Made by a program: the position numbers and the translations under genes. Under the pieces are notes generated by a model, which saw only the letters and a program-made list of their open reading frames with translations, had not been told where the DNA came from and ran no database searches. From Bacillota bacterium (GTDB taxonomy: Bacteria > Bacillota > Clostridia > Peptostreptococcales > Acidaminobacteraceae), in NCBI GenBank assembly GCA_020161295.1, contig JAIUOA010000010.1:30557-94556 (forward strand): a stretch of DNA of 64,000 nucleotides, in the 5' to 3' direction. Below are positions 18,618 to 27,598 of the stretch, piece by piece; within the stretch, counting starts at the first letter, position 1; each line of letters starts with the position of its first letter.

Positions 18618-20638
18618 ACATGAAATTGTCCCCCATGCCTAAAAACCTGTTGTTCGCCCTTGATATCGGCACACGAAGCGTCGTGGGCATCATTTCACGT
18701 AAAGAGGGAAAAGAACTCATCATACAGGATTATGAAATCATGGAGCACCCCGATCGCGCCATGTTCGACGGTCAAATCCACGATATCGCGAAAGTGACGG
18801 ACGTGGTAAAAAGTGTGGTGGATGCGCTTGAAAAACGCAATGGCTACCGATTGGAATCCGCTGCAATCGCTGCTGCGGGACGCGCGCTAAAAACGGAACG
18901 CACGCGATTTGAAATGGCCATCGACGTTACGAAAGAAGTGGACAAAGCATTATTAGACAGCCTGGAAATTCAGGCGATTCAAAAGGCGCAAACTGCGCTG
19001 ATGACATCTCAGAACCTCACGGTCAGCTATTATTGTGTGGGGTATAGTGTCATTAATTACTTCCTAGACCAGTCCATGATCTTAAACCCTATCGGTCACC
19101 GTGGATCAAATCTGGAAGTGGAAATCATCGCCACCTTTCTACCGCACATCGTCGTGGATAGCTTATATAGTGTCGTTCACAAGGCAGGTCTTGAGGTGAT
19201 GAATCTTACACTTGAGCCGATTGCTTCTATAAATGTGGCCATTCCGCCAAACCTTCGCCTTTTAAATTTGGCACTGGTAGATGTTGGCGCAGGCACATCG
19301 GATATCGCCATCTCAAGAGATGGTGCAGTGGTTTCATATGGCATGGTGGCACTCGCAGGCGATGAAATCACAGAGAAAATCGCTCAGACCTACCTGTTGG
19401 ATTTCAACCGAGCTGAAGCGCTTAAAATCGGACTATGCAAAAACGAAACAAACACCTTTACCGACATTATCGGACTTAGCCATACACTTTCCACTGAAGA
19501 AATCATGCATCAAATCGACGATGTGGTGACCCACATTACGAAGGAAGTGGCTGAGAGTATCCTTGAACTCAACAAAAAACCACCTAGCGCTGTATTCTGC
19601 ATCGGTGGAGGTGCGCAGATTCCAGGGTTTACCTCGCATTTGGCCATGGCCCTCGGACTTCCGAAGGAACGTGTGGTCATCAAAAACGTGGAGACCTTGG
19701 AAGGCATAAAATTTGAAGCAAAGCCACTTAGTGGCCCTGAGTTCATAACGCCTGTGGGCATCGGCGCCACAGCGTTTGTGGAGCGTGATCAAGATTTTAT
19801 TCAGGTGAATGTCAATGAAACCACCATAAGGCTTTTCAACTCCAAACCCCTTCAAGTTTCGGATGCGCTTATCCTGACGGGCTATAACGCTCGAAGCTTG
19901 ATTTCTGAAAGAGGGGACAGCCTTTTCGTAACCATAGATGGCGACACACGGGAAATCAGAGGTGAGTATGGCGAACCGGCACGCATTTTTATCAATGGCG
20001 CTCCTGCACACCTCGATTCGAAAATATCACATAAAGATCAAATCAATGTCATTCCAGCCGAGAAGGGAAAACCCCGTAAAATAACCCTTCGAGAAGTGGT
20101 GAAAATGGATGCATCTGTAATCGTTAACGAGCAGAGAATTCAAGTGCTCGAAGCCGTTAGCGTCAATGGTGTCAACCGTACAGGTGATTATTTTATCATC
20201 GATGGGGACGTGATTGAAACGAAGGGCATCAAGACGGCGAAGCAGCTGATCGATGCACTGGAGCTTGATTATTATAGTTTCGCCATTTATAATGGGGATT
20301 TGAGGCTTGAGGATGATTCACCGATTAAAAGTGGCGAGTCCTATCGGTATTCGCCTTTTGAAAAGTCCATCGTCACTTCGGTGGACCTAAAAGGTACTCA
20401 GCCTACTAACGACGACACGATATCACATAATCGTGAGCTTTCGATTTTGGTCAATGGCGATCCGGTTCAAATACCGGTAACTAAAGCTGAAATGGTTTTC
20501 GTCGATGTCTTTAGTCATATCACATTCGATTTGACGAAGCCGCAAGGTATCCTTATTTTGAAGCGCAATGGTGAACGCGCAAAGTATACCGATTTATTGA
20601 TGGATGGCGATGTCATCGACATCTATTGGAACAATTAA
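18614..20638 (+). CDS. Enlarged FtsA-like actin-family protein
   Basis: 674 residues. The N-terminal 380 or so residues have the actin/FtsA fold: LFALDIGTRSVVGII (phosphate 1), an SHS2-like insert, LALVDVGAGTSDIAI (phosphate 2) and AVFCIGGGAQIPGF (adenosine). Canonical FtsA is about 420 residues and sits by ftsZ; here about 270 extra C-terminal residues form repeated beta-rich modules, the last ending LVNGDPVQIP...LMDGDVIDIYW, resembling a beta-grasp unit. No amphipathic membrane helix of the usual FtsA type is obvious at the end. The four-base overlap with nth shows translational coupling. Probably a clostridial FtsA paralogue with a role in the envelope or division; not established. Confidence 0.8.
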   Translation: MNMKLSPMPKNLLFALDIGTRSVVGIISRKEGKELIIQDYEIMEHPDRAMFDGQIHDIAKVTDVVKSVVDALEKRNGYRLESAAIAAAGRALKTERTRFEMAIDVTKEVDKALLDSLEIQAIQKAQTALMTSQNLTVSYYCVGYSVINYFLDQSMILNPIGHRGSNLEVEIIATFLPHIVVDSLYSVVHKAGLEVMNLTLEPIASINVAIPPNLRLLNLALVDVGAGTSDIAISRDGAVVSYGMVALAGDEITEKIAQTYLLDFNRAEALKIGLCKNETNTFTDIIGLSHTLSTEEIMHQIDDVVTHITKEVAESILELNKKPPSAVFCIGGGAQIPGFTSHLAMALGLPKERVVIKNVETLEGIKFEAKPLSGPEFITPVGIGATAFVERDQDFIQVNVNETTIRLFNSKPLQVSDALILTGYNARSLISERGDSLFVTIDGDTREIRGEYGEPARIFINGAPAHLDSKISHKDQINVIPAEKGKPRKITLREVVKMDASVIVNEQRIQVLEAVSVNGVNRTGDYFIIDGDVIETKGIKTAKQLIDALELDYYSFAIYNGDLRLEDDSPIKSGESYRYSPFEKSIVTSVDLKGTQPTNDDTISHNRELSILVNGDPVQIPVTKAEMVFVDVFSHITFDLTKPQGILILKRNGERAKYTDLLMDGDVIDIYWNN

Positions 20639-20648
20639 TGGAGGCAAA

Positions 20649-21338
20649 ATGAGTACGTTATTTGACAGGCAATACACTTGCCCGGTCTGTAAAAATCCCT
20701 TTACTTCAAAACAAGTCAAGACCTCTGCGATTCGAGCGAAAGAACGAAAAAAGGACTTTCATACGATTTTTTCAAGTGATAACCCGACCTTTTATGGGGT
20801 GATTTGCTGTCCAGCATGTGGTTATGCTAAGTTTGAAGGGGACTTCAAACAAGAAATTTCAGCAAAAACAGCTCAGACTGTAAAGGATGCGATCACAAGA
20901 AACTGGAAGCCACAGGACTTTACTGGTGAGCGTGATTTGATGGCAGCGATAACCGTCCATCTGATAGCGCTGGTCAATTATAAGGTGCTTGGCGAGAAGC
21001 AAGCCATTATCGGTAAGCTGCTCCTTCGTCTGGCATGGTTTTATGAGGAGCTGGACAGTGTGGAGGATAATAAGAAATACGTTCAGCTGGCACTGGATGC
21101 GTTCATAAGAAGCTATGAGAGCGAAAAGCAAGAGGATGAAGAAGAGAAGGAGCTGGAAATCATCTACTTGATCGGCGAGCTTAACCGTCAGCTTGGGAAC
21201 TTCAAGGAAGCTATCCGATGGTTTGAAATGGTCGTCAGACATGAGTTTGCCTTTAAGAACCGATTGATCAAAAACTATGCGAAAGAGCAGTGGGCGTTAT
21301 CGGCAGAGCAGTATAATTTGATGAAAACGGGCTCGTAA
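20649..21338 (+). CDS. DUF2225 family protein
   Basis: 229 residues. The N-terminal zinc-ribbon-like part has CPVC (residues about 10-13) and CCPACGYAKFEGDF near 50-63, diagnostic of DUF2225. The rest is helical and TPR-like. The start at 20649 has GGAGG just upstream; an upstream ATG at 20604 lies inside the previous gene. Function unknown. It is close behind the FtsA-like gene and probably in the same operon. Confidence 0.85.
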   Translation: MSTLFDRQYTCPVCKNPFTSKQVKTSAIRAKERKKDFHTIFSSDNPTFYGVICCPACGYAKFEGDFKQEISAKTAQTVKDAITRNWKPQDFTGERDLMAAITVHLIALVNYKVLGEKQAIIGKLLLRLAWFYEELDSVEDNKKYVQLALDAFIRSYESEKQEDEEEKELEIIYLIGELNRQLGNFKEAIRWFEMVVRHEFAFKNRLIKNYAKEQWALSAEQYNLMKTGS

Positions 21339-21359
21339 GAAGCTAAAGATGAGGTAAAA

Positions 21360-21956
21360 ATGAAAATATACTTGATTAGACATGGTGAAACGACGGCGAA
21401 CGTTGAAAAGCGATTTGCTGGCGTGCTTAACGTGAGTTTAACAGAAAAAGGTGTAGGACAGGCGGTTTTGACTGGCGAAAAGCTTAAGGAGATCGCCTTC
21501 GATGCCATCTATTCTTCGGATCTTATCAGGGCGCAGGAGACTGCGCGTTTAATCTCGACGCATCAAGCGGTATCGCCCGTGATATTGCCTTCACTTCGCG
21601 AAATGAATTTCGGGATTTGGGAAGGTCTTAAAATGGCAGAAATCAAGGAAAAGGATGGCGAACTGCTCAACCAATGGTTTGTGGATTTCGAACATTTTGT
21701 CGTGCCAGAGGGTGAGAGCGTTAAAGAAATGTTTGAACGAGTTACAGAAGCGTATAATAAAATTATAGAGCCTTACAGCAAAGACGATGACATCAAAATC
21801 GCCATCGTTGCCCATGGCGGGGTGATTCAAGCACTCATGAGCTACTTGTGTTTCGGTGATAATACAGGATACTGGAAGTTCAGAATAGAAAATTGCGGGA
21901 TTGCCATCGTTGAATATGTGATGGGGTATCCTGTGATTCGCGCTTTGAATCAGTAG
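21360..21956 (+). CDS. Histidine phosphatase (phosphoglycerate mutase-like, CobC type)
   Basis: 198 residues. The RHG motif LIRHGETTANVEKRFAG gives the phospho-accepting His8, with SDLIRAQETA, and VAHGGVIQAL gives the second histidine. Members include alpha-ribazole phosphatases and broad sugar-phosphate phosphatases; no cobalamin genes are nearby, so the substrate is open. Confidence 0.85.
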   Translation: MKIYLIRHGETTANVEKRFAGVLNVSLTEKGVGQAVLTGEKLKEIAFDAIYSSDLIRAQETARLISTHQAVSPVILPSLREMNFGIWEGLKMAEIKEKDGELLNQWFVDFEHFVVPEGESVKEMFERVTEAYNKIIEPYSKDDDIKIAIVAHGGVIQALMSYLCFGDNTGYWKFRIENCGIAIVEYVMGYPVIRALNQ

Positions 21957-22052
21957 GTAAAATGGGGTGAAAGGCCTAAATAAATAATTACCCTCATTCG
22001 TTAAAATATGGTATTATTATTCTATAAATGTGAAGGTAAGGAGGGAATATCG

Positions 22053-22514
22053 GTGAAGGCTGAATACGTCAATTCATTTATTAAAGCATCAACTGAAGTA
22101 CTTAACAATTTTGTAACCGATAAGTTCAGTGTTGGCAGACCATTCATAAGAAACAACCCGTTTCCCACTAAGGAAATCGTTATCATATTAGGCATCACAG
22201 GAGACATTAAAGGACAGGCGGTTTTCAGCTTAACGGAATCCATGGCGAAGGCAGTGGCATCTGGTATGATGATGGGCATGCCTGTGGAAGAAATTGATGA
22301 AATGGCTAAGAGTGCATTATCTGAGCTCGGGAATATGATCATGGGAAACTCTGCGACCCTTCTATTTAACGTCGGCGCTCAAATCGATATCACACCACCG
22401 TCACTCGTTAAGGGGACTTCGATTGAAATCACATCAGCTGGGATGGAAACCATTTGTGTTCCATTGGTATCCACCATGGGTGAAATTGAGTTCGATATCG
22501 GCATAAAAAAATAA
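22053..22514 (+). CDS. cheX: CheX-type CheY-P phosphatase
   Basis: 153 residues from a GTG at 22053, which has AAGGAGGG before it; the frame is open from 22008 without a site. The CheC/CheX/FliY phosphatase signature ExxN appears as Glu91 and Asn94 in SELGNMIMGN. CheX dephosphorylates CheY-P and so ends the chemotaxis response. No other che genes are in the window, so the gene is an orphan here. Confidence 0.85.
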   Translation: MKAEYVNSFIKASTEVLNNFVTDKFSVGRPFIRNNPFPTKEIVIILGITGDIKGQAVFSLTESMAKAVASGMMMGMPVEEIDEMAKSALSELGNMIMGNSATLLFNVGAQIDITPPSLVKGTSIEITSAGMETICVPLVSTMGEIEFDIGIKK

Positions 22515-22525
22515 CGGAGTTAATG

Positions 22526-22993
22526 ATGATAAATATCGTTTTATATCAACCGGAAATCCCACCTAATACGGGAAATGTCGCGAGAAGTTGTGCCATAACA
22601 GGCGCTAAGCTTCATTTGATAAAGCCTTTGGGATTTTCGATAGATGATAAGCATCTCAAGCGTGCTGGTCTTGATTACTGGGATTATCTTGATCTTGAAG
22701 TACATGAAGACGAACATGCTTTTTTTTCGAAGTATGGTGCTGAAAAGCTTTTCTTTGCCACGACGAAAGCGACGAAGTACTATGATGAACAGACTTTTTC
22801 GGATGGATGTTTCATCATATTCGGCAGGGAAACCTCAGGGCTTCCAGCACATATTCATGAAGCTTACGCGGAAAACCGATTTAAGATTCCCATGCGTAAG
22901 AATGAGCATTTAAGGAGCTTGAATTTGTCAAACTCAGTGGCGATTGTGCTCTATGAAGCTTTGAGGCAAAATGATTTTTTTGATTTGAAGTGA
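22526..22993 (+). CDS. trmL: tRNA (cytidine(34)-2'-O)-methyltransferase
   Basis: 155 residues, a SPOUT knot methyltransferase. Start motif MINIVLYQPEIPPNTGNVARS, the glycine loop FGRETSGLP, and the C-terminal knot RSLNLSNSVAIVLYEALRQ. GGAG lies six bases before the ATG at 22526; the ATG at 22523 is three bases too close. Modifies the wobble base of tRNA-Leu. Confidence 0.93.
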   Translation: MINIVLYQPEIPPNTGNVARSCAITGAKLHLIKPLGFSIDDKHLKRAGLDYWDYLDLEVHEDEHAFFSKYGAEKLFFATTKATKYYDEQTFSDGCFIIFGRETSGLPAHIHEAYAENRFKIPMRKNEHLRSLNLSNSVAIVLYEALRQNDFFDLK

Positions 22994-23002
22994 GGTCAAC
23001 TA

Positions 23003-23039
23003 AACACTGCATCTTTTGTTGGATTGTAGTGTTTTTTTT
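23003..23039 (+). terminator. Terminator after trmL
   Basis: AACACTGCATC (23003-23013) pairs with GATTGTAGTGTT (23022-23033) through a mostly paired stem with one bulge, then seven T. Confidence 0.85.
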
Positions 23040-23082
23040 ATGAGTTTAAACATAGAAACAGAAAAAGTGTAAGGAGCGAACA

Positions 23083-24735
23083 ATGGGATTATCTTTTAAT
23101 GATTGGATGGAACTCTTGATTCCGTTGCTAGGTGGTTTAGGATTATTTCTTTATGGAATGACCGTCATGAGTGAGGGACTTGAAAAGTCTGCGGGCAACA
23201 AGCTCGAAAAAATAATTGAGAAGTTATCTAGCAACATTTTTAAAGGCGTTTTCGTGGGTGCCATCGTTACGATGATCGTTCAAAGTTCATCTGCAACCAC
23301 GGTCATGGTGGTTGGATTCGTAAACGCAGGGATCATGAACCTGACGCAAGCCATAGGCATTATCATGGGTGCAAACATCGGTACGACGATTACGGCACAG
23401 CTGGTATCCATCGACATCAGTGCGCTTGCACCGATTGCCATCGCACTTGGCGTGGGCATTAAACTCTTTTCTAAGAAAAACAAGCAGATTATTATCGGCG
23501 AAATCATCCTCGGTTTCGGTATTCTTTTCCTTGGCATGGAAATCATGAAGGATGCACTGAAGCCACTAAGAGAACTTCCTGCTTTTATCGATATGATTAC
23601 CAGCATCGGTGCAGGATCACTTTTAGGTACGATTAAAGGTTTCCTTATCGGTTTGATCGTAACGGCCATCGTTCAAAGTTCTTCTGCTACGACGGGTATC
23701 ATGGTAGCACTGGCACTTGCAGGGGTGCTTCCTATTGAATCTGCATTTCCGATTCTTTTAGGAACGAACGTCGGAACTTGCGTCACAGCGCTTTTATCAT
23801 CCATTAGCGCAAATCGCACAGCAAAGAGAGCTGCTTTAATGCACCTTCTATTTAATGTGATCGGTACCATTATATTCATTACCTTCTTTAGTAAGATTAC
23901 GATTTCCATCGTGTCGGGCATGTCAGATGACCCAGCGAGACAGCTTGCAAATGCCCATACCCTATTTAACGTCGTAAATACGATTCTGCTGTTACCTTTT
24001 GCAGGTTTAATCGTCAAAGCAGTTAGTATGATTTTACCGACGACACCAGAAGAAAAAGAAGCATCGACCTTTGGCGTGAAATACCTTGATGATCGTATCT
24101 TGGAAACACCGACCATTGCACTTGGTCAGGCTATGAAAGAAGTGCTCCATATGGGTAATCTCGCGAAGATTTCATATGAAAGTGCTATTCAAGCCATTCG
24201 CGATAATGACATGAAGAGTGTCGAGAAAACCTTCAAAATTGAAAAAACGATTAACACCTTGGAGCGTGAAATCAGCGAATATTTGATTAAACTCTCAAAC
24301 ACAGCCATAGATAATGACGACAGAAAGGTCATCGATGGACTGTTTAGCACTGTAAACGATATTGAGCGTGTGGGCGATCATGCGGATAATATCGCAGAAC
24401 TGGCACTTTATAAAATTGATAATAACGTGAATTTCTCAGAAAAGGCCATCCTTGAACTCGAAGAAATGGTGGGCAAAGTTACAGAATCCTATGATCTTGC
24501 CCTTCAAGCCATGAAGGAAGAAAGCCGTCATCACGCCCAACGTGTCATCGAAATAGAAGGTGTCGTCGACGAGATGGAAAAAACACTACGTAAGAAGCAC
24601 ATCACCCGTTTGAACGAAGGTAGATGTGAAACGAGTTCAGGAATTATATTCCTCGATATGTTAAGCAATCTTGAGAGAATCTCAGACCATTCATCTAATA
24701 TTGCCCTGGCAGTACTAGATGTGGCTGAAAGATAG
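23083..24735 (+). CDS. Na+/phosphate cotransporter family protein with PhoU-like tail
   Basis: 550 residues. Two inverted membrane repeats each carry the QSSSATT motif of the NptA/NPT2 family (near residues 67 and 198). The C-terminal third (about 345-550) is helical and PhoU-like, with NDIERVGDHADNI and SNLERISDHSSNI. It probably imports or exports phosphate with sodium. Next to a complete Pst system elsewhere in the window it gives a low-affinity route. AAGGAG precedes the start. Confidence 0.9.
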   Translation: MGLSFNDWMELLIPLLGGLGLFLYGMTVMSEGLEKSAGNKLEKIIEKLSSNIFKGVFVGAIVTMIVQSSSATTVMVVGFVNAGIMNLTQAIGIIMGANIGTTITAQLVSIDISALAPIAIALGVGIKLFSKKNKQIIIGEIILGFGILFLGMEIMKDALKPLRELPAFIDMITSIGAGSLLGTIKGFLIGLIVTAIVQSSSATTGIMVALALAGVLPIESAFPILLGTNVGTCVTALLSSISANRTAKRAALMHLLFNVIGTIIFITFFSKITISIVSGMSDDPARQLANAHTLFNVVNTILLLPFAGLIVKAVSMILPTTPEEKEASTFGVKYLDDRILETPTIALGQAMKEVLHMGNLAKISYESAIQAIRDNDMKSVEKTFKIEKTINTLEREISEYLIKLSNTAIDNDDRKVIDGLFSTVNDIERVGDHADNIAELALYKIDNNVNFSEKAILELEEMVGKVTESYDLALQAMKEESRHHAQRVIEIEGVVDEMEKTLRKKHITRLNEGRCETSSGIIFLDMLSNLERISDHSSNIALAVLDVAER

Positions 24736-24743
24736 GAGGGTGT

Positions 24744-25700
24744 ATGAACAACACACTTGAAATGGTATATGATGTGATCATCATCGGTGCTGGACCAGCT
24801 GGCTTATCAGCAGGCCTTTACGCCGCGCGTGCTAAGATGAGCACGTTGATACTGGAAAGAGATCGCACCGGTGGACAAATTGCTGGTACTGAAGAAGTGG
24901 CGAACTATCCGGGATCCATTAAGGATGCCACTGGCCCATCACTGGTTGCGCGTATGGTAGAACAAGCAGAGGAATTTGGCGCAGTGAGAATGCGTGCGGA
25001 CGTATCCGGATTTGATTTCGAGGGAACTATCAAAACCGTTTATACGGACAAAGGGGAACTGAAAGCGAAATCGATTATTTTAGCCATGGGCGCAAAACCT
25101 AGATTACTGGATGTGCCAGGTGAAAAGCTTCTTTCCGGTAAAGGCGTGTCGTATTGTGCAACCTGCGATGCTGAGTTCTTTACAGATTTAGAGGTTTATG
25201 TATTTGGTGGTGGTGATACGGCATTAGAGGAGGCGATGTTTATCGCCAAATTTGCCAGAAAAGTGACGATCGTTCATAGGCGTGATCAATTTAGAGCGGC
25301 GAAGTCCATCGTAGAAAAAGCCATGAACCATCCTAAAATCGAGATGGTACTCAACACTGGCGCAAAGCGCATCATTGGTGATGGAATGGTTCAAGGGATT
25401 GAGCTAGAAAACTTTATCACTGGTGAGTGCAAAGAGGTCTTAGCGGATCCAAATGATGGTTTAATGGGTGTTTTTGTTTTCGTAGGGTATTTACCTGAAA
25501 CTGGATTAGTGAAGGACTTGGTAAAGCTGGATGCTAATGGTTACATTATTACTGATGAGAACATGAAAACAGATATTCCAGGTGTTTTTGTGGCAGGTGA
25601 TATTCGTTCCAAATCACTAAGACAGGTGGTCACTGCAACAGCAGATGGCGCGATTGCTGCGGTAATGGCGGAGAAGTATGTAGATTCATTACATGATTAG
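24744..25700 (+). CDS. trxB: Thioredoxin reductase
   Basis: 318 residues. FAD motif GAGPAGLSAGLYAAR (15-29), redox pair Cys138-Ala-Thr-Cys141, NADPH-site GGGDTALEE (155-163) and HRR (178-180), and the C-terminal FAD contact GVFVAGDIR. AGGAGGG precedes the start, and the thioredoxin gene follows 45 bases later. Confidence 0.93.
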   Translation: MNNTLEMVYDVIIIGAGPAGLSAGLYAARAKMSTLILERDRTGGQIAGTEEVANYPGSIKDATGPSLVARMVEQAEEFGAVRMRADVSGFDFEGTIKTVYTDKGELKAKSIILAMGAKPRLLDVPGEKLLSGKGVSYCATCDAEFFTDLEVYVFGGGDTALEEAMFIAKFARKVTIVHRRDQFRAAKSIVEKAMNHPKIEMVLNTGAKRIIGDGMVQGIELENFITGECKEVLADPNDGLMGVFVFVGYLPETGLVKDLVKLDANGYIITDENMKTDIPGVFVAGDIRSKSLRQVVTATADGAIAAVMAEKYVDSLHD

Positions 25701-25745
25701 ATAGTAAGTGATAAAATAGTGTGTGAAAAATGTTAGGAGGACAAC

Positions 25746-26063
25746 ATGTTAATACTTGATAAGGATAATTTTGAATCACAGGTTTTAAAGGCGTCTGGAT
25801 TAGTATTAGTAGACTTTTGGGGCGAAGGCTGCGAACCATGTAAGGCTTTAATGCCGGATTTCGAAGCGCTTGAAAGCGAATATGAAGGTAAGGTCGTGTT
25901 TGGAAAACTCAATACTTCACAGGAAAGAAGACTGGCCATTAGCCAACGCGTTTTAGGGCTGCCTACTGTGGTGCTATATAAAGACGGTACGCGTATGGGA
26001 GAATGTACGAAGGATCAAGCAAACCCTGCCGGCATTAAAGAATTAATCGCTCAGCATTTGTAG
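25746..26063 (+). CDS. trxA: Thioredoxin with a CEPC active site
   Basis: 105 residues with a thioredoxin fold. The active site is GCEPC (Cys29, Cys32), not the standard WCGPC; the tryptophan has moved to position 25 (DFWGEGCEPC). Non-canonical GCxPC thioredoxins are known from amino-acid-fermenting clostridia that use glycine reductase. The cis-proline is in GLPTVVLY. Partner of the adjacent reductase. Confidence 0.9.
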   Translation: MLILDKDNFESQVLKASGLVLVDFWGEGCEPCKALMPDFEALESEYEGKVVFGKLNTSQERRLAISQRVLGLPTVVLYKDGTRMGECTKDQANPAGIKELIAQHL

Positions 26064-26250
26064 AAAACTAACATAACATTTGTGGTTGGTATTCAAAAAA
26101 ACGGGTATAATTTAGTGTGTTTTAATAGAATGTAATTTGCCTGAAAGTTTGGAATCTTTGAGTTATTTTTATAGTTGTTTTTTTAATTGGATGACGATAT
26201 AATTAATTCGAAGACGCAAGTCGAATGAATTTATTAGTGGAGGTTTTACA

Positions 26251-27384
26251 ATGAAAAAGGTATTAGTGATTGTACTATCGCTCATGCTCGTCCTGAGTTT
26301 GGTAGGTTGTGGTCAGAAAGAAGATGGCACGTATGAAATCGCGCTGATCACAGACAAAGGCAACATCGATGACAAGTCATTTAACCAAGGATCATGGGAA
26401 GGCGTTGTTCAATACGCTGAAGCAAATGACAAAACACACACTTACATTAAACCAGAAGAAGCTTCTGACGCTGGATACCTTGCTGCGATCGATCTCGCTG
26501 TAACTGGTGGCGCAAAAGTTATCGTAACTCCAGGCTTCCTTTTCGAAGTACCTATTTACGAAGCTCAAACTAAATACCCAGATGTTAAATTCATCCTTCT
26601 CGATGGCGCACCACACACTGCTGACTGGGCGACTTTCGAAACTAAAGAAAACGTAGCAAGCGTTATGTACGCTGAAGAGCAATCAGGTTTCTTAGCTGGT
26701 TACGCTGCAGTTAAAGATGGCATGACTAACCTCGGATTCATGGGTGGTATGGCTGTTCCTGCAGTTCAAGCTTTCGGTTATGGATACCTCCAAGGTGCTG
26801 AATTTGCTGCAGCTGAGATGGGTCTTGCTGATGGCGCAATTAAAGTGACTTACCACTATACTGGTAACTTCGAAGAAAACGACACAAACAAAGCGACTGC
26901 TAGAACGATGTACCAAGAAGGCGTAGAAGTAATCTTCGCTTGCGGTGGTTCTGTTGGTAAATCAGTTATGTCTGCTGCTTCTGAGTCAGGCACAAAAGTA
27001 ATCGGCGTTGACGTTGACCAAAGATATGATAGCGAAACAGTTATCACTTCAGCTACTAAAGGTCTTGCTGCATCAGTTGTAAGCGTTCTTGAAGCAATCT
27101 ACAATGACACTTGGGCAACTTACAGCGGTAAAACAACATTCTTCAACGCTACTAACGGCGGCGTTGGTCTTCCAACAGCTGTAATCGGCGATGCAAATGC
27201 TAACGCGTTTGACAGATTCCAATCATTTGACAAAGCTGCTTACGATGCAATCTTTGCTCAACTTTCTTCAGGAAGCGTTGCTCCAGTTAGAACAATCACA
27301 GTTGCTGATGCAAGTGGTGTTGCTACTGCTGACGAGTTAACGACAGGACTTAACCTTGTTAAGGTTGCTGTATCTACAAGATAG
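26251..27384 (+). CDS. BMP-family nucleoside-binding lipoprotein
   Basis: 377 residues. The lipoprotein signal peptide has Cys20 (LVGC). The mature part matches the Bmp/Med/PnrA family: ALITDKGNIDDKSFNQGSWEG near the start, VTPGFLFE and FMGGMAVPAVQAFGYGY. Substrate-binding component of the ABC importer encoded just downstream, probably for purine nucleosides. The unusually uniform codon choice suggests strong expression. A candidate -10 TATAAT at 26106-26111 lies upstream; a hairpin follows the gene. Confidence 0.9.
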   Translation: MKKVLVIVLSLMLVLSLVGCGQKEDGTYEIALITDKGNIDDKSFNQGSWEGVVQYAEANDKTHTYIKPEEASDAGYLAAIDLAVTGGAKVIVTPGFLFEVPIYEAQTKYPDVKFILLDGAPHTADWATFETKENVASVMYAEEQSGFLAGYAAVKDGMTNLGFMGGMAVPAVQAFGYGYLQGAEFAAAEMGLADGAIKVTYHYTGNFEENDTNKATARTMYQEGVEVIFACGGSVGKSVMSAASESGTKVIGVDVDQRYDSETVITSATKGLAASVVSVLEAIYNDTWATYSGKTTFFNATNGGVGLPTAVIGDANANAFDRFQSFDKAAYDAIFAQLSSGSVAPVRTITVADASGVATADELTTGLNLVKVAVSTR

Positions 27385-27447
27385 TTTAAAATGCTTTGAA
27401 GTTTGACATATTGGCCTTAGCCTTATGCAAATGAGTTGAAATCAATG

Positions 27448-27477
27448 GGGGAGGCGAAAGTTTCCCCTATTTTTTTA
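27448..27477 (+). terminator. Hairpin terminator between the binding protein and its transporter
   Basis: GGGGAGGC (27448-27455) pairs with GTTTCCCC (27460-27467) around a GAAA tetraloop, followed by T-rich sequence. Partial read-through would give more binding protein than transporter. Confidence 0.8.
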
Positions 27478-27544
27478 TTGTAGCCACACTAAAAATAAAA
27501 TTGTTAGATTTCTATATATACAAAATGGGTATCATTGTATATTA

Positions 27545-27573
27545 TTGACAATATGAACGTCGGTTTTTAATAA
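27545..27573 (+). promoter_or_regulatory. Promoter of the BMP-type ABC transporter genes
   Basis: Perfect -35 TTGACA (27545-27550), 17-base spacer, TAATAA -10 (27568-27573), 26 bases before the ATPase start. Confidence 0.6.
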
Positions 27574-27598
27574 GCCAAATTGTAAAGAAGAGGTCAAA

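Noticed and set aside
19433..20011. 192-codon open frame antisense to the FtsA-like gene
   Set aside because: Shadow frame without a ribosome site; the forward gene has all actin-fold motifs.
26064..26250. Possible purine riboswitch before the BMP lipoprotein gene
   Set aside because: The conserved loop sequences of purine riboswitches are not present; only a possible -10 box could be seen.
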